A stretch of DNA of 14,512 nucleotides from positions 1 through 14,512 of the forward strand of contig URBM01000035.1 of NCBI GenBank assembly GCA_900545995.1, in the 5' to 3' direction. The notes beneath the pieces are model-generated. The model was not told where the DNA came from and searched no databases. It was given only the letters and a program-made list of their open reading frames with translations. Source of the stretch: an uncultured Collinsella sp. Its GTDB lineage: Bacteria; Actinomycetota; Coriobacteriia; Coriobacteriales; Coriobacteriaceae. Every line of letters starts with the position of its first letter. The first letter of the stretch is position 1. A program made the position numbers and the translations under genes. Positions 14,355-14,512 of this stretch are shown here, piece by piece.

Positions 14355-14396
14355 ACACTGGTACGTAAACAAACCCAGCCAGAAAGTGCCCCGCCC

Positions 14397-14512
14397 ATGG
14401 AACACGACCTCACACGCGGCAATGTCCTTAAGACCATCGCGGTCTTTGCCCTGCCCTATATGCTCTCGTACTTTTTGCAGATGCTCTACGGTATGGCCGA
14501 CCTGTACATGAT
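14397..14512 (+). CDS. MATE family efflux transporter, N-terminal fragment
   Basis: Only the first 38 codons are present; the gene runs off the right edge. The product begins MEHDLTRGNVLKTIAVFALP and continues through a hydrophobic helix to QMLYGMADLYM. Known MATE exporters start with the same pattern: a short charged N-terminus, a glycine, a K-x-hydrophobic segment ending in FALP, then Q-x-LY-x-MAD. These proteins export drugs or metabolites using sodium or proton gradients. The ribosome binding site is weak (AGAAAG about 10 nt upstream). Codon choice is typical for the GC-rich part of the window. The MerR-type dyad upstream suggests inducible expression. Confidence 0.85.
   Translation, partial: MEHDLTRGNVLKTIAVFALPYMLSYFLQMLYGMADLYM

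Larger units (their letters stand above)
14078..14396. other. Divergent intergenic region before the MATE gene
   Basis: No gene is seen. It contains a small hairpin CGCAC/GTGCG (14129-14133, 14140-14144), a perfect palindrome at 14158-14173, the 59-bp repeat copy C, a terminator-like hairpin with six T's, and the MerR-type promoter of the MATE gene. Confidence 0.6.

Noticed and set aside
1..14512. tRNA or rRNA genes, riboswitches of known class, insertion sequences, toxin-antitoxin pairs
   Set aside because: I looked for cloverleaf arms, transposase motifs and paired small genes and saw none that hold up by eye.

Overview
The window looks like a chromosomal segment of a gut actinobacterium of the class Coriobacteriia, most likely Collinsella or a close relative. 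This is inferred from three things: mostly GC-rich coding sequence, Gram-positive cell-wall-anchored (sortase substrate) pilins, and several families of hairpin repeats in nearly every intergenic gap. Every complete gene I can support lies on the minus strand. The only plus-strand gene is the first 38 codons of a MATE exporter at the right edge.

Layout, left to right. Positions 1-467 hold no gene I can support, only two terminator-like hairpins and a possible small RNA. Positions 468-7332 are one minus-strand surface-appendage operon, transcribed from about 7415 leftward. It encodes a 1124-residue beta-helix adhesin with two pilin-type domains (LPLSG), then a 555-residue pilin (MPSTG) whose GTG start overlaps the adhesin stop, then after 108 bp a 573-residue pilin (LPLTG) followed by a strong terminator. 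No sortase is encoded here. Positions 7333-7835 hold the operon's promoter region and hairpins.

Next, all minus strand, come a Cof-type HAD phosphatase (7836-8657) and an MFS exporter (8868-10154) with a structured leader. These are followed by molybdenum cofactor genes: moaA (11753-12808) and, 4 bp after it, a moaC-mobB fusion (10444-11748). MoaA and MoaC together turn GTP into cyclic pyranopterin monophosphate. The MobB part is a GTP-binding adaptor of later guanine-dinucleotide cofactor maturation.

The right end holds a nuclease-like gene of the VLSH-motif/PD-(D/E)XK type (13041-14077), broken by a one-base frameshift. It is bracketed by two identical 59-bp palindromic repeats. A promoter with a MerR-type dyad precedes the MATE gene.

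The most noteworthy signals are the three intergenic repeat families, the repeat-bracketed frameshifted gene, the sortase-less three-gene pilus locus with a compositionally distinct middle gene, the MoaC-MobB fusion, and the MerR-like operator. I did not find a clear new defence or catalytic system.
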